Shown: positions 31,830-42,092 of the stretch, piece after piece
Position numbering within the stretch: the stretch's first letter is position 1
How the letters are laid out: each line of letters opens with the position of its first letter
NCBI RefSeq assembly: GCF_040115645.1
Contig: NC_089549.1
Location: forward strand, 5,425,779-5,489,778
Direction: 5' to 3'
From: Euwallacea fornicatus
Lineage: Eukaryota > Arthropoda > Insecta > Coleoptera > Curculionidae
Length of the DNA stretch: 64,000 nucleotides
Program-made: the position numbers and the translations under genes
The notes under the pieces: model-generated
The model's database searches: none
What the model was told of the DNA's origin: nothing
The model's input: the letters and a program-made list of their open reading frames with translations, nothing else

Positions 31830-33498
31830 TACAGTGGGTAACTTTAATATTCGGACACCATGAAATAAAATGCTAAAATATTCCTAATGTTAATTAGATG
31901 ACAATTAAAATCAAATGACTAAATATCGTTTACTGTAATGCAGGATCCATTTTCAATTCAAGAAATTGTAACTCGAAAATATTGATATGTTAACAAATAG
32001 TAAATAATAAATAAAATTTAGGTGATAATTTTACGTTACTTTAATATTCGGACACTATCTAACAATAAAATTTTTTTTTTTTGGAATTTCGTTGGACGTT
32101 CATGCATTCTCACATGATGACTCAGCGGATGATGAAAAATTATTTGCTTCATTTCATTTCGTTTCTGTTAGTCGCAATAAATGCTATAATGCCTCGAAGC
32201 AAAAATACTAGTTTCGATATCAGACAGCTTGTAATTTTCCATAATGCCAAAGGAAAATCTTATAGAGAAATTACGAAATTGTGTAAGATTAGCAAAAGTA
32301 CAGCAGCAGACATCATTCGAAGGTTTAAACAAGAAGATCGGATTGACTCTATACCTCGAAAAGGGTGACCAAAGAAATTGGAAGAACGTGAAAAGAGAAC
32401 CATTATTAGAAAAATCAAGAGAAATCCGGCCTTAAGCGCTCCAAAATTAACTGAAGAACTATATCGGGAAACAGGAAAGCAGCTTCATTCCCAAACCGTT
32501 CGGCGAGCACTGAGAGAAGAAGGATTTAATGGAAGGGTTGCCAGGAAAAAACCGTATGTTAGTGAAGTTAACTGAAGACGGAGAATAAACTTTGCAAAAG
32601 AATTTGTTTTAAAACCTTATTGTTGCTGGAATGATGTTCTCTTTTGTGATGAGAGTAAAATGCAATGTTTTTAGATCTGATGGTCGAAGAATGGTGTAGA
32701 GAAAGAAAAACGAAGAACATAATATAAAAAATATTAAACCGACCGTCAAACACGGAAATGGAAGCGTTTTAGTATGGGGCTGTATTTCGTCATGTGGCGT
32801 AGGTGAACTCGTCTTTATAGAGAGTATAATGAATAAAACATTATATTTAATTATTTAAAAAGATCATTTATGCCAAAGTGCTGAAAAATGTGCATATTGG
32901 GAACATTTAAATTTTACCAGGATAATGATCCAAAACATACATCGCGGACAGTACAAGAATATCTTCTGTATAATTGCTCTAAGGTGTTACATCCCCCTTC
33001 CAAATCGCCGAACCTCAATCCCATTGAACACCTGTGGGACGAGTTGAATCGAAGAATAAGAAAAATAGAGATATTATCAAAAGTAACATTAAAACAGCGG
33101 TTAAAGGAAGAATGGGAGCAAATTAATGAAGAATATTAAAAAAAATTATAACTAATATGCCCAAACGTTTACAGGCGGTTATAAATAGCAAAGGCTATCC
33201 AACCAAATATTAAAAGTTAAAAAAGTTTAGTATTTTGTTAATAAAATTTATTTCTTGTTTATTGTAGATATGGTGTCTGAATATTAAACTAACGTGAAAT
33301 TTAATAATCTTAATTTAGTATTTACTCGCAGTTGTTGTATGTTTCATTTTTTGAGTTAACATTGACTGGATTATAAAAAGGAGCCATATTTCAATAAACT
33401 AAAGTTAATAATATTGTTTTATTTCTTATCTAATTAAATTTAGGAACGGTTTAATATGCAATATCGTGGTGTTCGAATATTAAAGTTACTCACTGTAG
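31830..33498 (+). mobile_element. Tc1-type element with IR/DR ends
   Basis: Outer ends carry TAACTTTAATATTCGGACAC (31840) and its inverted partner (GTTCGAATATTAAAGTTACT, 33473). Inner copies lie at 32035 and inverted at 33270-33290. The transposase is on the plus strand. The next element starts about 12 bp further on. Confidence 0.8.
32192..33213 (+). pseudogene. Tc1-type transposase, multiple stops and frameshifts
   Basis: Pieces in order: MPRSKNTSFDIRQLVIFH with an HTH (CKISKSTAADIIRRF); a TGA at 32366; KRNPALSAPKLTEELY and VRRALREEGFNGRVARKKP; a TGA at 32573; a frame change near FCDESK (first D, 32650s); TVKHGNGSVLVWGCIS; a deletion near 32850; FYQDNDPKHTSRTV (second D); and SPNLNPIEHLWDELN (E). 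It ends MPKRLQAVINSKG near 33190. The catalytic triad is recognisable but expression of one protein is impossible. Confidence 0.85.
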
Positions 33499-33509
33499 GG
33501 AAAAAAGTA

Positions 33510-35176
33510 CAGTGAATCCCAAAAATATTCGGACGCGTTCTTTTTACAGATTTCACGAGCCCTAATTAAACATATTAGTTATTTTTTTATTTTTTTTTAC
33601 GTTAGAAATGTCTTTATCAACCATTTATGTAGCGGTCTGCATAAAAAAGAATGCGAAATCATAATAGTTTATATTGAAATTTCAAGAAATAATCTAGAGA
33701 ACCATCAAACGGGTCACAAAAATATTCGGACGACACACACAACAAAATGATTCATAGCAAAAAAAGAATTCTTACGCATTTGCATGCATTTGTTGCTTGC
33801 TAAATACAGATATCGCAGAGTAAAATTAGAAATAATATCCATCATGGGTCGGGTACCAAACAAAAGTAATGTTAGTTTTGATAAAAGGCAATTAGTAATA
33901 TTTCATTACGAAAAAGGTAATTCCTATAAAAATATTGGGGAAACGCTCCAATTAAGTAAGAGCACAGTTGGAGACATTGTAAAACGTTATAAAAATGAAG
34001 ATAGAATGCTTCCAAAAAAACAAACGGGTCGACCAAAATTGTTAAATGATAGGGACAACCGCTTCATAATGAGAACCATTAAGAAAAACCCTAAAGTTAG
34101 TGCTCCAAAATTGAAGACCCTATTGGAAAATCGTTCCAATAAAATAGTTAGTACTGAAACCATTCGTCGGTCTATCAGAAGCCATGGATAACATGGAAGG
34201 GTATGCAGAAAAAAACCATGGCTTAGCAGTAAAAATGTAAAATGTACGAATCAATTTTGCTAAAGAATTCATTTCCAAACCAGTCACTTATTGGAATGAA
34301 GTAATTTTTTGTGATGAATCAAAATTTAATATTTTTGGCTCAGACGGACGTCAAATGGTATGGAGGAAAGCAAATGCAGAACTACAGAGACAACATCTTT
34401 GTCCTACAGTAAAACATGAAGGAGGTTCAGTTTTGGTTTGGGGGTGTATATCATCACTAGGAGTTGGTGAATTAGTTTTCATTGATGGTATTATGGACAA
34501 AAATGCACATTTAAATATTCTCAGACAAAATTTACGGAAAAGTACGGAAAACATGGGCATATTAAATTCGTTCAAGCTATACCAAGACGATGATCCAAAA
34601 CATACCGCTCATATTGTTCGTGAATGGCTGTTGTACAATTGTTCTAAAGTCCTTAAAACCCCTCCCCAATCTCCAGACTTAAATCCGATAAAAAATGTAT
34701 GGCATTATTTAGAAAAACAACTTAGAAAACATGAAATTACATCAAAAACAATATTAAAAACCAGGTTGCGAGAAGAATGGAATAAAATTAATTTAAATTA
34801 TTTAAGAAAAATTGTATCTTCTATGCCTAAACGTTTGAAAAGTGTAGTTGAAGCGAAAGTTGGCCATACAAAATACTAAATTAATTAATTAGGTTAATTA
34901 TATATCTTTAAATCAATTATTTAGATATAGTAGTTATATGTTAGTTATTACCGTCCGAATATTTTTGTGACCCGTTTAAAGGTTCTCTAGATTATTTTTT
35001 GAACTTTCAATATAAACTATTATGATTTCGCATTCCTTTTTTATGCAGACCCCGAAATAGATGGTTGATAAAGACATTTCTAATGTAAAAAAAAAGAAAA
35101 AATAACTAATATGTTTAATTAGGACTCGTGAAATCTGTAAAAAGGGCGCGTCCGAATATTTTTGGGATTCACTGTA
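33510..35176 (+). mobile_element. Tc1-type element with IR/DR ends
   Basis: Outer ends ACAGTGAATCCCAAAAATAT (33510) and its inverted copy ending ACTGTAT at 35176. Inner copies GGTCACAAAAATATTCGGAC (33714) and inverted at 34950-34975. The shared core is AAAATATTCGGACG. About 1.67 kb with a plus-strand transposase. Confidence 0.85.
33844..34879 (+). pseudogene. Tc1-type transposase with catalytic E replaced by K
   Basis: Start MGRVPNKSNVSFDKRQLVIF (33844), HTH LQLSKSTVGDIVKRY and linker TGRPKLLNDRD. A TAA at 34189 follows SIRSHG, and a frame change lies near 34240. The catalytic part includes FCDESKFNIFGSDG (first D), TVKHEGGSVLVWGC and LYQDDDPKHTA (second D). The final motif reads SPDLNPIKNVWHYLE, where family members have NPIEHLW or NPIENVW. 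The E-to-K change removes the third catalytic acid, so this copy was dead independently of its stop. Confidence 0.87.
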
Positions 35177-35315
35177 TTTATACGAGTTTAAATTACGGAA
35201 AGCGCCGAACAACCGAACATTAGAAATGACATAATAATTTTTTAAACAAGTTTATGCAAGTATTTGAATCGTATGTTCAGAAATTTGTGGTTGTTTGGTA
35301 TTGCTTTGTATAAAA

Positions 35316-36054
35316 TGAGTTCAAAACGTATTGAAACAAGAATTGAAGAGAAAGAGCTAGTGATAAGGTTTTTTAGAAAAGGTAATTTATTAAGGAAGAT
35401 TGGTCAGGTTGTAGGAAAGTCATGCTACAATTCAATATATCGTAAAAAATGTAAGGTCTCTGAAATTGTTGAGAAGAAATCCATTTGAACGTTCATCTAA
35501 CATAGCGTCGGCCTTGGAAGATAGATCTGGAAAGAGTGTTATACCAAAAATCGTTAGAAATTCCCTTGAAAAAAGCAGGATTCACGGCTCACAGAGTCAG
35601 AAGAAAGTCTTACATTGATAAAGTAAATAGAAAGAAAAGACTCCAGTTTGCAAATTAATATATTAATAAGCCTTAAGATTTCTGGAAAAACGTTATTTTG
35701 TCTGGTAAAAGTAAATAGAGCGTTTGGGGTTCCGATGGAAGGAAACTAATGTGACGGAAACTAGGAACAGCGTTAAATAAAGAAAATCTAAGGCTCACTG
35801 TCAAGTACGATGGACGTCTTGTAATAATATGGCAGTGTATGGCAACAAATGGAGCGGGAAATTTAGTTTTCATAGAGAAAATTATGGACAAACACGTCTA
35901 TCTCAATATTTTAAAACAAAACTTAACAACTAGGGCGGAAAGATTGCCTTTTGAGGGTCGTTATCATTTTCGATACGATAACGTTTTGAAACATACAGCA
36001 GAGAAAGTCCGTCTGTGGCAGCTCTATATAACACTCCTCACAGGTTACATATAA
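35316..36054 (+). pseudogene. Tc1-type transposase, strongly decayed
   Basis: N-terminal part MSSKRIETRIEEKELVIRFF with a weak HTH, then many stops. GSDGRKL-like and VKYDGRLVIIWQCMATNGAG blocks precede LVFIEKIMDKHVYLNILKQN and FRYDNVLKHTAEKV, where the second catalytic D remains in RYDN. The E motif is absent, the frame ending at 36054. A right-end-like motif (ACAGTTACTCACATAATTGA, 36078) follows. It continues the run of Tc1 copies from 30.1 kb. Confidence 0.7.
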
Positions 36055-36119
36055 TTTTGTACATACTTTTACAGACATACAGTTACTCACATAATTGAGT
36101 ATACACCTCTGAATTTATC

Positions 36120-37252
36120 AAATATGGTTCTAATTTTCAAATTTTAACCGATTTTTTGAATGCTAATTCTGCATCTAAATAAGTCTTACTGTTTTGCCCC
36201 AGAATACAACTACCCGTTTATACCCTGAAGCAAAGGTTCACAAAACAAAGGCCTAGTAATTCGATAATATATACACTTTATTTTGTTAGCTGGATATTGC
36301 TTAGAACCGCACTGGCTTATAAAAACTGAAGAATATAACGGAAAAATGGAGTGAGGTTATCTGCGTATGGTTGACAAAGAGAATTCGGAAAAAACTGATG
36401 GTAAAAATTCTTGAGGCTTTTGGTTTCGGCGGTGGTGGCGACCAAGTTCATAATTTTCAGCCTCCCTCCGCCTACTTACTCGCCAATCAAAACTGTCTTA
36501 GACCGATTCCCACGGTCCGGTGTATCTGTTTTATACAAAATGATGGAAATACAAAACCTTAAAAGGTTTTTGCAATCATCATCCAGAATTAGTGATTTTC
36601 GTGAGGCCTGGCCAATGTTGCAAAGATTTCTCACGCCCCGGGCCATGTGCGAAATCTGCCTACAGGCCTTCGCGGTGGCGTCCATACAGCCCTCAAGTCT
36701 CATAAACTAGATAAAAGTTGATAACCCACACATATAACATAGAACAGGTGGAAATTGGCCAAGTCCACCAATATGTAGACTTATGAGCAATTACCTTTGG
36801 CCCTGACACTTCCAATGTCAACAACATTATGTGGGATTTGGGGTCCAGGCCGAGATGTGATTTGAATATCGCATCCCTGTATAGTATAGATTGTAAGTTA
36901 AGAAGTAGAAAGTATCCTTAGGCGATTCACGGTGATGACACATCCATGGCTGTTGTTGGCCATTACCCTGGGTTCTGGCCAGATGTGAGCGTAACGGTCC
37001 GCCAGGGAGGGCGGCTTACAGGCCTCTTTTTGAGCACTAGCCGGTGTACCCCCATGGTTTACAGCCATGGATGGGTCTACTTAAGGGTTGGAAGAAGGAA
37101 AACTCTCTCTCTTTTTGGCTTTCGGCCGGTGACCCAAGACTAAAAGGTGCGCCCGTGTTTCCTCTACTAATAAACTCTAGGATATCTAATTAGTCAATAC
37201 ACGTATCGCTAAGTTAACGTGATTCTCATTCAAGAACCCCAAAATTTCCCTA
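36120..37252. other. no gene recognised; contains CCATGG palindrome repeat
   Basis: Moderately GC-rich sequence. Overlapping frames at 36371-36710 carry no known motif. At 37050-37070 lies a palindromic CCCATGGTTTACAGCCATGG followed by GTCTACTTAAGG, resembling 17938-17975. It could be a host exon or retroelement leader; neither is supported. Confidence 0.35.
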
Positions 37253-37836
37253 TGTAATGGAACTCGCGAAACAAGACTCGGGAACACTTTAATAGATTTT
37301 ATTCCACTCGTTATGACACACACAACACTGAATCGTTACAAAACTAAAGATCTTAGGCTTTAATTGGCATTTAAAATGGAGAGAGTCAAGAGTTAAGGAT
37401 GCAGGATTTTCAAGATTTCGGGAGCGTCGAGTTATATCAGTCGTATCGTTCTTATTAGGAAAATAGAATAGTATAGAATAGAGAGTAGTACAAGGTTCGG
37501 GGTATCTTAAGTACTAAACATGGGGGTCAGTACCCATAGGCGTACTCCGGTTTTAGACAATAGGCAACATAACCCACAGATGGTAACTTTCCAAATTCTT
37601 AACCTGTAAAGTCAAGACAATGGTAAGAAAGGATAATTTACAAGGGTGTTGCAGCTGAAATCTGATTTTGGCAAGAATGAGGATACTTTAGTCTTTTGTC
37701 TTGACGAGGAAGAGGAGTGAAAGTTTTTATGAAGGGTAATCCTTATTGGAAGATAATGGGTTCCCGACATATGGCCATCCTGGACATACCACTAAGGCAG
37801 TGGAAATCCATAGGCGTAGCCTAAGGGTACATTACA
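37253..37836. mobile_element. solo LTR, copy 1 (584 bp), TSD CCTA
   Basis: Starts TGTAATGGAACTCGCG and ends GGTACATTACA, so its ends are the short inverted repeat TGTAATG/CATTACA. The 4 bp duplication CCTA flanks it (37249-37252 and 37837-37840). A second copy of the same LTR, in the same orientation, lies at 56927-57496 with a different duplication, so these are independent insertions. No internal domain is present. Confidence 0.9.
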
Positions 37837-37840
37837 CCTA

Positions 37841-38097
37841 GACAACAAAGAAGGAAAAAAGCCTACAATTATATTAAAAAAAGAAATTTCAAACAAGTAC
37901 TTTTACAACGGATTTTGAATATTTTAAGAAATCAAAGCGAATTACGATGATACAAAATTGAAGATACGCCTACAAATAATCTATAAAATATCTACGGAAT
38001 TTAGAAGAAAAAGTTGTTTACGCACTTAGGAATTCTTGGTTTTATATGTCAGTTGTTTTCTGTAGTTACTTGCATTAGTAAATCATCTTAAACAAAA
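37841..38097. other. no gene; 5' flank of a Tc1-type copy
   Basis: AT-rich sequence between the solo LTR and the truncated transposase start. No terminal repeat partner was found. Confidence 0.3.
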
Positions 38098-38815
38098 ATG
38101 GCACGTGTTCGAAGCGCAATATCAATTGATATGAGAAAGCAAATTGTAAAGTGGTATTGCCAAGGAAAATCGTTTCGTGAAATAGGAAAATTGATTGACA
38201 AAAACTATTCCACAATACAGAAGATTATTAATTGGTACAGATATGAAGGAACAATCGAAAATAAACCTGGAAGAGGAAGGAAAAGGATCCTGAGTTCTCA
38301 AGATGAGCGTTTTATATTGCGAAAAATTAAAGGAAATCCTAAAAGGAGTGTTGCGCAACTACGTCAGGAGGTCGAGGAAAGAATACATCGGACGACATCC
38401 AATGAAACAATACGAAGAGTACTTCGGAACAATAATTTTCATGGTAGAATTGCACTTAAGAAACCCTTAATTTCCAAACGATATCGTCTTAAAAGATTGG
38501 AATTATCCAAAAAATATGTTAATTGTGATGTATCGTTTTAGAACAATGTAATATTTTCCGATGAGACCAAAATCAATTTATTTGGCTCTGATGGTCATCA
38601 AATTGTTTGGAGAAAGCCAAATACTGCCTTCAAAACAGAGCACACTGTTCCTACTGTAAAACACGGAGGTGGTAGTGTACTATTGTGGGGTTGTATGGGA
38701 ACTGAAGGAACTGGGACTTTGGAATTCATCGACGGCATTATGAAAAAGGAGAGATACCTGGAAATTTTAAAAATAATTTGCATCGTTCAGCTGAAAAATT
38801 AAAAATGCCTCGATG
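38098..38815 (+). pseudogene. Tc1-type transposase, N-terminal two thirds
   Basis: Start MARVRSAISIDMRKQIVKWY; HTH segments GKSFREIGKLIDKNYSTIQK and NETIRRVLRNNNFHGRIALK; basic linker PGRGRKRILS. A TAG at 38539 interrupts the frame before FSDETKINLFGSDG (first D), VPTVKHGGGSVLLWGCM and GTLEFIDGIMKKERYLEIL. The frame then degrades and ends at the mariner insertion (38822). The second catalytic D and E blocks are not found beyond the mariner, so the 3' end was lost. Confidence 0.87.
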
Positions 38816-38938
38816 TTACTATTAGGTGTATACCTATGACTCCGCGTTTTTATTTCTAGTTCTATTTTCTCTGAAAAAATATTTTTTTATTTAAGGAATT
38901 TTATTTCATTTTTTGCTCCGTATTACCAGCTTTCTATT

Positions 38939-39620
38939 TACAGTCGCTCAAAAAAGTATTCGTACAGGGGGAAAAAAATTCTGTGACCCATAATTTTCGA
39001 CTGATTTTGTTCAAAATTCGTATAATGAAAAATCAATCCTAAACTCAGTTTAGGTGTTCGAGCAAGTTTTGAAAATTAAATTTTTAGAGTGCTTTTCATG
39101 GTCTTAAAAAAAACTCCATTTCGAAAACTTCTTGTGCGGTGGAAATTTTTCAATAGGATTTTAATGATCCTGTAGAGGGGATTTTTCTACGTATATCTTG
39201 AAAATTTGATCAAAGTCAGACCACAACTAAGGGAGTTGCAGCTTTTTAAATTCGCCAAAAATGTTTAAATTTTATTATTTTGCGTGAGAATCGTCACTTT
39301 TTGGCGAATTTAAAAAGCTGCAACTCCCTTAGTTGTGGTCTGACTTTGATCAAATTTTCAGGATATACGTAGAAAAATCCCCTCTACAGGATCATTAAAA
39401 TCCTACTGAAAAATTTCCACCGCCCAAGAAGTTTTCGAAATGGAATTTTTTTTAAGACCATGAAAAGCACTCTAAAAATTAAATTTTCAAAACTTGCTCG
39501 AACACCTAAACTGAGTTTAGGATTGATTTTTCATTATACAAATTTTGAACAAAATCAGTCGAAAATTATGGGTCACAGAATTTTTTTCCCGCTGTACGAA
39601 TACTTTTTTGAGCGACTGTA
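38939..39620. mobile_element. foldback element with 323 bp arms and 36 bp loop
   Basis: Arms 38939-39261 and 39298-39620 are inverted copies; corresponding positions add to 78559 at both the outer and inner ends, so there is no net indel. Ends read TACAGTCGCTCAAAAAAGTA. The loop (39262-39297) is non-coding. It lies between the left repeat and the transposase start of the mariner. Confidence 0.93.
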
Positions 39621-39672
39621 TATATGATAATTGCTATATGACCTTTTAAAACTTTTCAATTAAGGTTTAAAT

Positions 39673-40707
39673 ATGTCCAATTTTGTGCCGAATAAACATC
39701 ATTTGCGGGAAGCTTTGCTCTTCCTTTTTCATCTTAAGAAAAACGCCACTGCCGCTTATCAAATGATCGTTGAGGCTTATGGCAATGATGCTGCATCTAT
39801 AAGAACTTGCTAACAATGGTTTCAGCGCTTCAAATTAGGTGATTTCGACCTCAACAACAAGGAGCATGGTAAGCCATCGAAGAAATTTGAAGACGAAGAA
39901 CTGCAGGCTTTGTTGGACGAAGACGCTGCGCAAACGCAAGAACAGCTCGCATCTTCCCTTGACGTCACGTAGAAAACGCTTTCGGTTCGTCTTCACGCTA
40001 TGGGAAAAATTCAAGAGGAAGGAAAATTGATGCCTTATGAATTGACGGAAAGGAACAAAGAGCAACGAAAAACGACGTGTGAGATCTTGCTTGAACGTTT
40101 TCAAAGAAAGTCTTTTCTACATCGTATCGTGACCGGAGATGAAAAATGGCTTTACTTCGACAATCCAAAGAGGAAAAAATTATGGGTGAGCTCGGGTGAG
40201 CCAACAACTTCAACCGCAAAGCCAAATATCCACGGGAAGAAGGTATTGCTCTGCATTTGGTGGGACCAGCGCAGCATACTGTATTACGAGCTTCTCCAAC
40301 CTGGCGAAACAGTCACTGTCAATCGTTACGTCCAACAACTAGTGCAGTTGCGTAATCAACTCGCAGTAAAGAGGTCAGAATGGGCGGATCAACACGACAA
40401 AGTCATACTGCTTCATGACAACGCAAGGCCTCATGTCGCTCAACCAGTCAAGAACACCTTGAAGGATTTCAAATGGGAAGTCTTATCGCACCCGCCATAC
40501 TCGCCAGATATGGCCCCGTCGGATTATCACCTTTTCCGTTCAATGGCTCATGGTTTGGCAGAGCAGCGCTTCCAGAATCGCCAAGAAGTCCAAGAATGGC
40601 TTGATGAATGGATCGCTTCAAAACCGACGAATTTTTTTTACGATGGAATCCATAAACTGCCTAATCTCTGGGAAAATGTTGTCATTAACGATAGAAATTA
40701 TTTTTAA
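39673..40707 (+). pseudogene. mariner DD34D transposase, full length with two stops
   Basis: 345 codons from ATG 39673 to the stop at 40707, the standard mariner length. The N-terminal HTH region includes REALLFLFHLKKNATAAYQM. In-frame stops occur at about 39811 (TAA before QWFQRFK) and 39970 (TAG before KTLSVRLHAMG). The catalytic domain is complete: VTGDEKWLYFDN (first D), LLHDNARPHVA (second D) and YSPDMAPSDYHLF (third D), with 34 residues between the last two. No frameshift was found, so the copy is only lightly damaged. Confidence 0.93.
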
Positions 40708-40821
40708 TAAACATTGTTACTAAATTTATACAGTTTCAAGCAGTTGAAAATGCGTAAAAAAACGCGGAGTCATAGGTATACACCTAATATAACGAATTTA
40801 ACAATCTGCAAATGTCTTATT

Positions 40822-41844
40822 TATTCAGTACTTTGCAGCCATTCCCTTTGAACTATTGTAATTATTGCGGCACACCGATGTGGCATAGACTCAACTAACT
40901 TTTGTATTCTTTCTTCTTTAATGTTGTGCCATGCTTTTTGAACTTCTTCCCAAAGATCGTTCTTGCTAGAGCAATTTGCAGTTCCTACATTCATTTTTAG
41001 TTCACGCCACAAATGTTCAATTGGGTTTAAGTCGGGACTCTGACTGGGCCATTGTAACACACGCAGTTTCTTAGTATTAAACCAGTTTTATACTAGCCCA
41101 GACCGATGTTTAGGATCGTTATCCTGCTGAAAATTCCATCCTCGTTACATATTTTGACGGGCAAAAGGAAGCATGTGTGTTGTTAAAATATTTTTGTACA
41201 TGGCAGCGTTCATATTGCCATCCATTTTAACAATAGGACCGACACCTTGTCACGAAAACGCACCCCAAAGCTTACTATTACCGCCGCCGTGTTTAACACT
41301 CGGTATTTGATATTTAGAATCATATCTAGCACCTTTTGTTCGTCGTACATAACGTCTTCCATCATTTCCGAATAAATCTATTTTTGTTTCATCGGACCAA
41401 AGTATTTTTTTCTTATCCTCTATTTCCCAGTGCTGATGTTCTTTTGCAAACTCAAATCTTGCCTTCCTATTTTTTGCACTAATCAGCGGTTTTCTAGTAC
41501 CCATTCGTCCAACAAGTCCCACTTCCTTTAATCAACGAGAAACAGTACTGAGACTGATCTTTGCAAGATTTTCATCCTGTGATTCTCGAACCATTACCGC
41601 AGCATTCTTTTTCGGATCCACGATTGCTTTTCTTTTTATCAGCTGATCTACACGACTGGTAGTTTTTCTCGGTCTTCCTGGAGCAAGCTTGTCTTTTACT
41701 ATTTGTAGTTTTCCATTTTTTAATAATATTGTTAACAGTTGTCCTTCCGATCGATAGCAATGCAGCAATATCACGTCAATTTTTTCCTTCTTCGTGTAAC
41801 TTTATGAAACATTAACGTGTTTCTAATTGAGTATGTTTCGTCAT
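40822..41844 (-). pseudogene. Tc1-type transposase with frameshifts and stops
   Basis: Minus strand from ATG 41844 (MTKHTQLETR). A stop follows after ten codons and another before RDIAALLSIGRTTVNN. The linker LAPGRPRKTTSRVDQL is in a shifted frame. The catalytic part includes LWSDETKIDLFGNDGRRYV (first D), PSVKHGGGNSKLWGAFS, NFQQDNDPKHRSG (second D, out of frame) and SPDLNPIEHLWRELK (E). It ends near 40822. The right terminal repeat probably lies at about 43715-43748 (CCCGAAACTTTTGCACGC), displaced by the palindromic insertion at 42093-43694. Confidence 0.87.
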
Positions 41845-42092
41845 TTTAACAAAATAGAATACACTCCACTACTTACCAGCCACTGAACTATTAATATTTG
41901 CTTCAATATTTTCTCAAAAATAAAAATAAAATTATTCTAAGAATGTAGCCCGATACCTTTGAATAGGACAAAATATTTATTTTTGTTATAATTTGTTGTG
42001 ATTATTTTTAATAAATTTCCAAGCTGTTTATTTTGGAAGTACATTTAATGGGCTTCATGTTACTACATATCATTTTTCTGATTTTCGTGTTA
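41845..42092. other. 3' (outer) flank of the minus-strand Tc1 copy; no gene
   Basis: Non-coding AT-rich sequence between the transposase start and the palindrome, presumably the 5' UTR and inner part of the Tc1 end. Confidence 0.35.

Larger units (their letters stand above)
38822..40787 (+). mobile_element. mariner element with a foldback insertion
   Basis: Terminal repeats TTAGGTGTATACCTATGACT (38822) and the inverted copy ending CACCTAA at 40787, continuing to CCGCGTTTTT (about 30 bp). TA target duplications lie at 38820-38821 and 40788-40789. The element is about 1.28 kb without the 682 bp foldback at 38939-39620. It carries one transposase gene with two stops. Confidence 0.92.

Noticed and set aside
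36371..36710. Overlapping frames as a host gene
   Set aside because: No recognisable motif and both strands open; coding cannot be shown.
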